From contig MNIY01000208.1 in the NCBI GenBank assembly GCA_001919995.1, positions 1 through 7,864 on the forward strand: 7,864 nt of DNA, given 5' to 3'. This DNA comes from Ktedonobacter sp. 13_1_20CM_4_53_11. GTDB lineage: Bacteria; Chloroflexota; Ktedonobacteria; Ktedonobacterales; Ktedonobacteraceae. A program made the position numbers and the translations under genes. The first letter of the stretch is position 1, and each line of letters starts with the position of its first letter. This document shows positions 1 to 7,004 of the stretch, piece after piece. Under the pieces are notes generated by a model. That model had not been told where the DNA came from and did no database searches. It saw only the letters and a program-made list of their open reading frames with translations.

Positions 1-111
1 ATGAAGGTTATTACCCAGCCTACTCAGAAGTCAATTCTCTTTAGTTCCTTACTTAGAGCCCATCTAGAGAAGATGTGGACATTGACTGCGCCGGGAGGTT
101 TCAAGCTATGA
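1..111 (+). CDS. Possible 3' end (or short ORF) of an upstream gene, overlapping the RND 1 start
   Basis: A reading frame is open from the first base of the window and stops at TGA 109-111. Read from the ATG at position 1 it would give 36 residues ending GGFKL. I do not recognise the peptide. Its stop overlaps the ATG of the first RND gene at 108-110 as ATGA, the classic arrangement for translational coupling, which is the main argument for it being translated. Against it, the first 70 bases are only about 40% GC, unlike the GC-rich genes that follow, so this may simply be the untranslated leader of the operon. The window edge prevents deciding whether the ATG at position 1 is a true start or an internal methionine. 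Confidence 0.25.
   Translation: MKVITQPTQKSILFSSLLRAHLEKMWTLTAPGGFKL
93..98 (+). promoter_or_regulatory. Shine-Dalgarno site that fixes the RND 1 start at 108
   Basis: GGGAGG lies 9 bases before the ATG at 108. A GTG at 75 is in the same frame and would add 11 residues, but it has no comparable ribosome binding site. The ATG at 108 aligns exactly with the start of the paralogue at 3811 (MIRWIVG versus MMRWIVG), so 108 is the better start. Confidence 0.7.
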
Positions 112-3100
112 TACGTTGGATCGTTGGATGGAGCCTGAAGTTCCCACTCTTAATGCTTGCTCTCGCCGTGGCGATGATCCTCGTTGGCATCACTCAACTT
201 CGCAACATGCCGGTGGACGCCTTACCCGAGTTCGCGCCACCGTATGTGGAGGTTCAGACCGAAGCTCTCGGGCTTTCGGCCTCCGAAGTGGAAGAGTTGA
301 TCAGCTTCAACCTGGAGGAGTTGCTTAACGGTACGCCGTTTCTTCAATCAATGCGCTCCACGTCGGTCCCCGGGCTCTCGTCGATCGTCCTCTACTTCCA
401 GCCTGGGACCGACATTTTACGCGCACGGCAGTTAGTGAGCGAGCGCCTTAGCCTGGCGTATGCATTGCCAAACGTGGCACAACCGCCTGTAATCCTCCAA
501 CCCATGTCGGCGACGAGCCGGGTCATGATGGTCGGACTTTCCTCGAAGCAGGTCTCCCCCATCCAGATGTCAGTGCTCGCACGTTGGAACATCCGACCAG
601 CGTTGTTGTCCGTACCCGGCGTAGCGAATGTGTCTATATGGGGCATGCGGGACCGGCAGTTGCAGGTACTAGTCGATCCTCAACGGTTGCAGGCTCGGCA
701 TGTCACGCTCGATCAAATCGTCTCAACCACCGGGAATGCATTGTGGGTATCGCCACTGACCTTCTTGAACGCATCGACGCCCGGTAGTGGAGGGTGGATC
801 GATGGCCCGCAACAGAGGCTCGAGGTCCGGCACGTCTTGCCCATTTCATCACCAAACGACCTCGCCCAGGTGAATGTCGAGGGCACGACGCTACGCCTGG
901 GTGACGTGTCTAAGGTGGTGGAAGATCATCAGCCGCTCATCGGAGACGACATCCTCGACAACGGCTCCGGCCTCATGCTCGTCGTCGAGAAGTTCCCTGG
1001 GGCCAACACACTGGATGTGACCCGGGGGATTGAAGCAAAGCTTGCGGAGTTGCAGCCCGGTCTTTCCGGTATACAGATCGACACCGGCATCTTCCGGCCA
1101 GCGAGCTTTGTCGAGATGGCAATCGGCAACTTCACCAACGCGCTGCTCATCGGCTTTCTGCTCGTGGTGCTAGTCCTCTTCACCTTTCTCTTCGAGTGGC
1201 GTACCGCGCTGGTCAGCCTTGTGACGATCCCGTTGTCGTTGACGGCGGCGGGGCTCGTGCTCTACCTACGCGGGGCCACGATCAACACGATGGTCCTGGC
1301 TGGGCTCGTGATCGCTGTCGGCGTGATCGTCGACGATGCGGTCATTGGCGTGGAGAACATCCTGCGGCGTCTGCGCCAGCATCGCAGGGAGGGAAGCGAG
1401 AGGTCGACTACCAGCATCATCCTTGAGGCCTCACTCGAGACGCGCGGCCCTATGATCTACGCGACGCTGATCATCCTGCTGGCTTTGTTGCCGGTCTTCC
1501 TCCTGCAGGGCGTGACCGGCGCATTCTTCCAGCCCCTCGCCCTCTCCTATGTACTGGCGTTGCTCGCGTCCATGGTAATGGCGCTGACTATCTCGCCAGC
1601 GCTGTGTCTGATCCTGCTGTCCAGAGGATCACTCGGACGCCGCGAATCCCCCCTGTTACGCTGGCTACAGCGTGGTTACAGCGCGCTCCTCGGGTGGATC
1701 ATTCGCCCAGTGCGCCCGGCGTTCCTCGCCACTGGTGTCTTCGCCGCTAGTCTCATGGCGTTGGTCGGCCTCGCGCTGCTGCCATCTCTCGGGCTGCCAC
1801 TGCTCCCTTCGTTCAAGGAGCCGGATATCATGGTCCAGTGGCAGGGACCGCCCGGCACGTCCTATCCAGAAATAACCCGGATTACAACTCTGGCCAGTCG
1901 CGAGCTGCGGACCATTCCGGGGGTCAGCAATGTCGCAGCCCTTATAGGACGCTCCGTGCTGGGGGATCAGATAGTCGATGTCAATTCCGCCGAGCTTGCG
2001 GTCAGCGTTGACCCTGCCGCCAACTATGACGCAACGGTAGCCGCCATCAAAAAGGTAGTCAACGGCTACCCCGGGCTCTTTCGCGTTGTGCAGACCTACC
2101 TTCAGGAGAAGACCAGAGAGGTGCTGACGGGATCAAGCGATGATATCGTTGTCCGCATCTTCGGCCCCGATCTGGGCGTCCTGCATAGCAAGGCCGAGGA
2201 GGTGAGGCGAGCCCTCTCGCAGATCGACGGTGCCGCTAATGTGCACACGGAACTCCAGGTTGACGTGCCGCAGATGCAAGTCAAGGTGGACCTCGCCAAG
2301 GCCCAGCGCTATGGACTTAAACCGGGCGATGTGCGCCGGCTGGCATCCACATTGGTAGCAGGCATTACAGCTGGTAGCCTCTTTGAGGGACAGAAGGTGT
2401 TCGATGTGGTGGTACGGGGCACGCCCGAAACGCGCCAGAGCCTGTCCAGTGTCCGCGATCTGCTCCTCGACACGCCCAACGGCGGCCACGTGCGCCTGGG
2501 GGATGTAGCCGACGTGAGCATCCTGCCGACCCAGAACATGATCCATCATGAAACTGTCTCGCGTCGCATCGACGTTGGCCTTAACGTGCGTGGGCGCGAT
2601 CCCGGCGCCGTGTTGAACGATATTCAACAGCGCCTCCAGGGGATCAAGTTCCCGCTCGAGTACCACTCACAGGTGCTGGGGGAATACCAGGATCAGCAGG
2701 CCGCCCTGGAACGCCTGCTCGTCTTCGGGATCGCCGCCGCGCTCGGGGTCTTCCTCCTCTTGCAGGCGGCCTTCGGGACCTGGCGCCTGGCAACTATGAT
2801 CTTCTTCGCCTTGCCATCGGCCCTGGTGGGGGGAGTGCTGGCGGCGTTCGCGACCAGCGACGCTATCTCGTTCGCTTCGCTCGCCGGATTGCTCGCTGTG
2901 TTCGGGATAGCGGCGCGCAACAGCATCATGTTGATCAAGCATTACCAGCATCTCGAACAGCACGAAGGCGATCCATTCGGTCTCGAACTCGTCCTGCGAG
3001 GGGCGCGAGAGCGGTTCGCGCCGATCCTGATGACCGCGTTGGCAACGGGGCTGGCTCTCGTACCCCTGGTGATCTTCGGCAACATCCCAGGTCAAGAAGT

Positions 3101-3788
3101 AGCGCACCCGATGGCCATTGTCATCCTGGGTGGCCTGGTCACCTCGACGGTGCTCAACCTGTTCATCGTCCCCTCCCTGTACTTGCGGTTCGGGTCTATT
3201 GATCGCGATCGTGAACCCACGCCAGTGGAGCACGAGTCCCGCAGCTACCAGGAACAACGGGATCGCCTCAAGACTGACCGGCCTGCAACGCCCCGGTGGC
3301 CCGCCTTGAACCTGAAACGATTAGGAGGAAGCCTGATGCGGCACAGCAATCGGTGGATGGTTGCGATACTGATCATCGCCTGTCTACAACTTTCGGCGTG
3401 TACACAGACACCAGCAAGCACAGAAAATACCGACTCACCTGCCAGGGTCGAGCGTCTCGCGGGGACGGCCCTCAGTCGCGTGATATTGACCGGGGAGGCA
3501 GCCAAACGGCTCGGCATCCAGACGGCTCCCGTTAGTGACATGCGGGTTCGCGGGACGCAGCGGAAGGTCGTCCCCTACTCTGCGGTCATATACGATCTGC
3601 ATGGCGAAACCTGGGTGTATACGAACCCCTCACCCCTCACCTATGTTCGAGGTCGCATCAATGTTGACTACATCGATGGTGACCTGGCGGTTCTGTCGGA
3701 GGGCCCACCCTCCGGCACCAAAGTTGTGACGGTCGGATCGCCCGAGTTGTACGGCACCGAGTTCGGGGTCGACGGGACAGGGGCATGA
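108..3788 (+). CDS. RND efflux permease (CusA/CzcA-like), fused in frame to a lipoprotein-type mini adaptor
   Basis: Inner-membrane proton-driven efflux pump of the RND superfamily, heavy-metal-efflux-like branch. From ATG 108 it has 1226 residues. Residues 1-1029 are the pump: TM1 about 5-25, a periplasmic porter half (PVDALPEFAPP near the start), TM2-TM6 about 344-505, TM7 about 530-550, a second porter half, and TM8-TM12 about 870-1028. TM4 carries VDDAVIGVEN with D409, D410, E416 and N417. The Asp pair resembles the proton-relay aspartates of AcrB-type pumps, while CusA has VDAAIVM. TM10 has AARNS with N938. At positions aligned by eye with the CusA methionine triad there is no Met, although M575 lies two residues away, so the substrate is open. 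Normal family length is about 1040. The extra 197 residues are a hydrophilic linker (1030-1076) and a lipoprotein-like domain from M1077, described separately. The pump assignment is secure. Whether the single long product is made is not. Confidence 0.93.
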   Translation: MIRWIVGWSLKFPLLMLALAVAMILVGITQLRNMPVDALPEFAPPYVEVQTEALGLSASEVEELISFNLEELLNGTPFLQSMRSTSVPGLSSIVLYFQPGTDILRARQLVSERLSLAYALPNVAQPPVILQPMSATSRVMMVGLSSKQVSPIQMSVLARWNIRPALLSVPGVANVSIWGMRDRQLQVLVDPQRLQARHVTLDQIVSTTGNALWVSPLTFLNASTPGSGGWIDGPQQRLEVRHVLPISSPNDLAQVNVEGTTLRLGDVSKVVEDHQPLIGDDILDNGSGLMLVVEKFPGANTLDVTRGIEAKLAELQPGLSGIQIDTGIFRPASFVEMAIGNFTNALLIGFLLVVLVLFTFLFEWRTALVSLVTIPLSLTAAGLVLYLRGATINTMVLAGLVIAVGVIVDDAVIGVENILRRLRQHRREGSERSTTSIILEASLETRGPMIYATLIILLALLPVFLLQGVTGAFFQPLALSYVLALLASMVMALTISPALCLILLSRGSLGRRESPLLRWLQRGYSALLGWIIRPVRPAFLATGVFAASLMALVGLALLPSLGLPLLPSFKEPDIMVQWQGPPGTSYPEITRITTLASRELRTIPGVSNVAALIGRSVLGDQIVDVNSAELAVSVDPAANYDATVAAIKKVVNGYPGLFRVVQTYLQEKTREVLTGSSDDIVVRIFGPDLGVLHSKAEEVRRALSQIDGAANVHTELQVDVPQMQVKVDLAKAQRYGLKPGDVRRLASTLVAGITAGSLFEGQKVFDVVVRGTPETRQSLSSVRDLLLDTPNGGHVRLGDVADVSILPTQNMIHHETVSRRIDVGLNVRGRDPGAVLNDIQQRLQGIKFPLEYHSQVLGEYQDQQAALERLLVFGIAAALGVFLLLQAAFGTWRLATMIFFALPSALVGGVLAAFATSDAISFASLAGLLAVFGIAARNSIMLIKHYQHLEQHEGDPFGLELVLRGARERFAPILMTALATGLALVPLVIFGNIPGQEVAHPMAIVILGGLVTSTVLNLFIVPSLYLRFGSIDRDREPTPVEHESRSYQEQRDRLKTDRPATPRWPALNLKRLGGSLMRHSNRWMVAILIIACLQLSACTQTPASTENTDSPARVERLAGTALSRVILTGEAAKRLGIQTAPVSDMRVRGTQRKVVPYSAVIYDLHGETWVYTNPSPLTYVRGRINVDYIDGDLAVLSEGPPSGTKVVTVGSPELYGTEFGVDGTGA
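3323..3329 (+). promoter_or_regulatory. Internal Shine-Dalgarno for the lipoprotein start at 3336
   Basis: AGGAGGA sits 6 bases before ATG 3336-3338, inside the long RND 1 frame. It is one of the best ribosome binding sites in the window, and the codons it precedes encode a textbook lipoprotein signal peptide. A TGA in another frame overlaps this ATG as TGATG. Together these argue for independent initiation of the lipoprotein. Confidence 0.7.
3336..3788 (+). CDS. Lipoprotein mini adaptor of the RND pump (CusB/HlyD-like, lacking the helical hairpin)
   Basis: 150 residues from ATG 3336, in frame with the RND 1 gene. Residues 1-21 form a signal peptide (RHSNRW, a hydrophobic core, then LSA) before lipobox cysteine C22, so the mature 129-residue protein should be lipid-anchored and periplasmic. 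The segment RVILTGEAAKRLGIQTAPV resembles the first beta-strand region of membrane-fusion adaptors, VPYSAVIYDLHGETWVYT resembles the strand returning after the hairpin, and VVTVGSPELYGTEFGV resembles the C-terminal membrane-proximal end of CusB/HlyD-like adaptors. A normal adaptor has about 350-500 residues. Here the lipoyl domain and coiled-coil hairpin that should lie between the first two segments are absent, leaving only a few residues. It lies between the two pumps, 22 bases before the next gene. The family call rests on motif recognition, not a search. Confidence 0.72.
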   Translation: MRHSNRWMVAILIIACLQLSACTQTPASTENTDSPARVERLAGTALSRVILTGEAAKRLGIQTAPVSDMRVRGTQRKVVPYSAVIYDLHGETWVYTNPSPLTYVRGRINVDYIDGDLAVLSEGPPSGTKVVTVGSPELYGTEFGVDGTGA

Positions 3789-3794
3789 CTGCTC

Positions 3795-3802
3795 AAGGAG
3801 GT
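3795..3802 (+). promoter_or_regulatory. Shine-Dalgarno of RND permease 2
   Basis: AAGGAGGT is a near-perfect anti-16S match, 8 bases before ATG 3811. A second ATG at 3814 follows at once. 3811 aligns with the paralogous start at 108 and has the better spacing. Confidence 0.75.
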
Positions 3803-3810
3803 CTTTAGAA

Positions 3811-6800
3811 ATGATGCGTTGGATCGTCGGATCGAGCATACACTTTCGCTTCCTGGTGGTTGCTATTGGTGCAATGATGATGTTCTTTGGCATCGAGCAA
3901 CTTCGCGCCATGCCAGTGGATGTCTTTCCCGAGTTCGCGCCGCCAATTGTGGAGGTTCAGACTGAAGCCCCCGGAATGTCCACCTCCGAGGTGGAATCCC
4001 TGATCACCACCCAGTTGGAGGCCGCGTTTAACAGCACCCCGCAACTCGACACTATGCGCTCCAAGACGGTTCCCGGGGTCTCGTCGATCATCCTCATCTT
4101 CAAACCCGGGACTGACATCATGCTTGCCCGGCAGTTGGTGCAAGAGCGCCTTGCAGTGGCAACACGTACATTGCCATCCTGGGCAGGCATACCCTGGATG
4201 CTCCCGCCCCTGTCGGCGACGAGCCGGGTCATGAAGATCGGGCTTTCCTCGAACGCCTATTCCCAGACGGATCTGTCGATGATCGCCTATTGGACGCTCA
4301 GGTGGCACTTGATGAAAGTACCTGGCGTGGCGAATGTGGTCATATGGGGTGATCGCTTCAAGCAACTCCAGGTGCAAGTCGATCCGAAAAAGTTGCAAAC
4401 CTACCATGTCACGGAGGATGAAGTCGAGGCGGTTACCTCAGATGCCCTGGACTACGGGTTATTGAAGTTTACGAACGCCGCGAAGACCCGCGTCGGGGGG
4501 TTTATCGACACCCCCAATCAAAGGCTCGGGCTCCAGCACATCTTGCCCGTCATAGGTCCAGAGGATCTAGCCAGGGTGCCCGTCCACGACAAAAAAAAGA
4601 GCGATGGCTCACCGCTGACCCTGGGCGACCTGGGCCAGGTAGTGTGGGATCACCAGCCGCTCATCGGGGACGCTGTCATTAACAGCGGCCCCGGCCTCCT
4701 GCTCGTCGTTGAGAAATTCCCATGGGCCAACACGTTGGATGTGACTCGGGGGGTCGACGCGACTCTCGCATCGCTGCGGCCCGGCCTTCCCGGTATACAG
4801 ATCGACTCCACCATTTTCCGGTCAGCGAATTTCATCAATATGGCGGTCGACAATCTCACCAGTGCGCTGCTCATCTCTTGTCTGCTCGTAGTGCTGGTTC
4901 TCTTCGCCTTTCTCTTCGAGTGGCGTACCGCCCTGATCAGCCTTGTAGCGATCCCATTGTCGCTGATGGCAGCGGGGCTTGTGCTGTATATACGCGGGGC
5001 CACGATCAACACGATGGTCCTGGCCGGGCTGGTGATCGCTGTGGGAGGTGTCGTCGATGACGCGATCATCGACGTGGAGAACATCCTGCGGCGTCTGCGC
5101 CAGCATCGCAGGGAGGGAAGCAACTGGTCGACGGCGAACATCATCCTTGAGGCCTCCCTCGAAGTGCGCAGCGCCATCGTCCACGCGGTATTGATCGATG
5201 TGGTGGTCCTGTTGCCGGTCTTTACCCTGGGGGGGGTGTCAGGTTCATTCTTCCAGCCCCTCGTCTTCTCCTATGTACTGGCGTTGCTCGCATCCATGCT
5301 GGTTGCGCTGACCGTCACTCCGGCGCTGTGCATGCTACTCTTGCGCAATGTGCCGCTCGAACGCCGCGAGTCCCCCCTGCTGCGCTGGCTACAGCGTGGT
5401 TACGGCGCGCTCCTCGGGCGAATCATTCGCACACCGTACCCGGCGTTCATCACCGTTTGTCTCATCGTGCTGGTCGGCCTCTCGGTGCTGCCATTTCTCG
5501 GGCAGTCGCTGTTCCCTACGTTCAAGGAGAGGGATTTCCTCATACACTGGATAGCCAGACCGGGCACGTCTCATGATGAAACCGTACGGATAACGACCCA
5601 GGTCAGCCGTGAGCTGCAGGCCATCCCGGGGGTCCGCAGCTTCGGGTCCCATATAGGGCGCGCCGTGCAGGGAGAGGAAGTAACTGGGATCAATGCCGCC
5701 GAAAATTGGATCAGCATCGACCCTTCTGTCGACTACGACAAGACGTTGGCTGCCATCCAGAAGGTGATCAACGGCTATCCAGGGCTCTACCACGATGTGG
5801 AGACCTACCTCAACGAGAGAATCAATGAGGTGCTGGTAGGATCCAGCAATGATGTCGTAGTCCGCATCTTCGGCCCCGATCTGAACGTTCTGCGAAGCAA
5901 GGCCGAGGAGGTGAAGCGGACCCTCTCGAAGATCGACGGTGCCGTTGATGTGCACACGGAGATCCAGGTTGACGTGCCACACGTGAAAGTTGAGGTGGAC
6001 CTCACCAAGGCCCAGCGCTATGGACTTAAACCGGGCGATGTACGCCGGGCGGCTGCGACATTTATTGCGAGCACTGAAGTCAGCGACATTCACAGGGACG
6101 GGAAGGTGTACGATGTGATGGTGTGGAGCACGCCGGATACGCGCCAGAACCTGACCAATATCCGCGATCTGCTCCTGAGCACGCCCAACGGCGGCCAGGT
6201 GCGCCTGGGGAATGTGGCCGACGTGAGCATCCTGCCGACGCCGAACCTGATATCGCGCGAAAACAACTCGCGTCGCATCGACGTGAGCCTCAACGTGAGC
6301 GGGCGTGATCTCGGGGCCGTAGCGAACGATGTCCAACAGCGCCTCCAGGGGATCAAGTTCCCGCTCGAGTTCCATGCGGAAGTGCTCGGGGCGTACCAGG
6401 AGCGGCAGGCCGCACAGGGGAACTTGCTCGTCTTCGGGATTGCCGCCGCGCTCGGGGTCTTCCTTCTCTTACAGGTGGCCTTCAGGAGCTGGCGCCTGGC
6501 GGCTCTGGCCTTCTTCACCCTGCCATCGGCCCTGGTGGGTGGGGTGCTGGCGGCGTTCGCGACCGGCGGTATCATCTCGCTCGGTTCGCTCGTCGGATTC
6601 TTCACCGTGTTCGGGATAGCGGCGCGCAACGGCATCATGCTGATCGACCACTGCCAGCATCTCGAGTGGCACGAAGGCGTGCCCTTCGGTCCGGGGCTCG
6701 TCCTGCAGGGGGCGCGGGAGCGGCTCGCGCCGATCCTGATGACCGCGTTGGCGGCGGGGCTGGCTCTCGTACCTCTGGTAATCTCTGGCAACATCCCGGG

Positions 6801-6942
6801 TCAAGAGATCGAGCACCCGATGGCCCTCGTCATTCTGGGTGGCCTGGTCACCTCGACGGTGCTCAACCTGTTTATCGTCCCCTCCCTGTACTTACGGTTC
6901 GGGAGGAATAAGGATCTGCTTGCCCGCCGTAGCGCTGGGTAG
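3811..6942 (+). CDS. RND efflux permease 2 (CusA/CzcA-like), paralogue of the first pump
   Basis: 1043 residues, the usual length for a heavy-metal RND permease. Same plan as the first pump: TM1, porter domain (MPVDVFPEFAPP near the start), six-helix block, second porter domain, six-helix block, and a short cytoplasmic tail ending RRSAG. TM4 reads VVDDAIIDVEN (D416, D417, D421, E423), so D421 replaces a glycine of pump 1. TM10 has AARNG with N940. At the site aligned with CusA Met573 it has H579. The other two triad positions also lack methionine by eye. Relative to pump 1 it has a lysine-rich insertion (K261-K263) in the first porter half, encoded by a run of eight A. It starts 22 bases after the lipoprotein stop, so it is very probably in the same operon. 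It has no adaptor of its own in the window and may share the mini adaptor, or pair with pump 1. Substrate unknown. Confidence 0.93.
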   Translation: MMRWIVGSSIHFRFLVVAIGAMMMFFGIEQLRAMPVDVFPEFAPPIVEVQTEAPGMSTSEVESLITTQLEAAFNSTPQLDTMRSKTVPGVSSIILIFKPGTDIMLARQLVQERLAVATRTLPSWAGIPWMLPPLSATSRVMKIGLSSNAYSQTDLSMIAYWTLRWHLMKVPGVANVVIWGDRFKQLQVQVDPKKLQTYHVTEDEVEAVTSDALDYGLLKFTNAAKTRVGGFIDTPNQRLGLQHILPVIGPEDLARVPVHDKKKSDGSPLTLGDLGQVVWDHQPLIGDAVINSGPGLLLVVEKFPWANTLDVTRGVDATLASLRPGLPGIQIDSTIFRSANFINMAVDNLTSALLISCLLVVLVLFAFLFEWRTALISLVAIPLSLMAAGLVLYIRGATINTMVLAGLVIAVGGVVDDAIIDVENILRRLRQHRREGSNWSTANIILEASLEVRSAIVHAVLIDVVVLLPVFTLGGVSGSFFQPLVFSYVLALLASMLVALTVTPALCMLLLRNVPLERRESPLLRWLQRGYGALLGRIIRTPYPAFITVCLIVLVGLSVLPFLGQSLFPTFKERDFLIHWIARPGTSHDETVRITTQVSRELQAIPGVRSFGSHIGRAVQGEEVTGINAAENWISIDPSVDYDKTLAAIQKVINGYPGLYHDVETYLNERINEVLVGSSNDVVVRIFGPDLNVLRSKAEEVKRTLSKIDGAVDVHTEIQVDVPHVKVEVDLTKAQRYGLKPGDVRRAAATFIASTEVSDIHRDGKVYDVMVWSTPDTRQNLTNIRDLLLSTPNGGQVRLGNVADVSILPTPNLISRENNSRRIDVSLNVSGRDLGAVANDVQQRLQGIKFPLEFHAEVLGAYQERQAAQGNLLVFGIAAALGVFLLLQVAFRSWRLAALAFFTLPSALVGGVLAAFATGGIISLGSLVGFFTVFGIAARNGIMLIDHCQHLEWHEGVPFGPGLVLQGARERLAPILMTALAAGLALVPLVISGNIPGQEIEHPMALVILGGLVTSTVLNLFIVPSLYLRFGRNKDLLARRSAG
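4591..4599 (+). other. A8 run containing an in-frame A-AAA-AAG slippery heptamer
   Basis: Eight A followed by G encode K261-K263 of RND 2. In the zero frame the last seven bases read A AAA AAG, the same heptamer used for -1 frameshifting in E. coli dnaX. A -1 shift would end at TAA 4680-4682, about 27 codons later. Function is unproven. The tract could equally be a mutational hotspot or an innocuous lysine run. Confidence 0.35.
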
Positions 6943-6951
6943 TATACCTAT

Positions 6952-6981
6952 GGCCGGGTGGGGCAACTGCTGCATCCGGCC
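6952..6981 (+). promoter_or_regulatory. Intergenic hairpin between RND 2 and the PepSY gene
   Basis: GGCCGGGTG (6952-6960) pairs with CATCCGGCC (6973-6981), nine base pairs including one G-U, around a 12-base loop. No T-run follows, so it is not a standard intrinsic terminator. It ends just before the purine-rich AGGAGAGAG at 6983-6991 and could act as an mRNA-processing or stability element separating the pump message from the PepSY message. Confidence 0.5.
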
Positions 6982-7004
6982 CAGGAGAGAGATATGAGAC
7001 CACG

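Larger units (their letters stand above)
108..6903 (+). repeat. Imperfect 3.1-kb direct repeat formed by the two RND genes
   Basis: The pump-coding parts 108-3194 and 3811-6903 are colinear copies. Most sequence has drifted, but perfectly identical blocks remain: 1349-1397 with 5073-5121 (49 bp), 2296-2332 with 6005-6041 (37 bp), 2625-2661 with 6334-6370 (37 bp) and 3126-3163 with 6835-6872 (38 bp). This shows tandem duplication. The lipoprotein segment lies between the copies. Confidence 0.85.

Noticed and set aside
2133..2666. Minus-strand open frame of 177 codons
   Set aside because: It lies wholly inside the second porter half of RND 1. A similar frame recurs at the matching place in RND 2 (5389-6375, 328 codons), as expected for shadow frames of GC-rich duplicated genes. 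Neither shows domain-like features.
2667..3257. Minus-strand frame of 196 codons, and the similar one at 3805-4407
   Set aside because: Compositionally biased shadows (Glu, Arg, Gln, His-rich) of the RND membrane and porter coding sequence, with no ribosome binding site and no recognisable motif.
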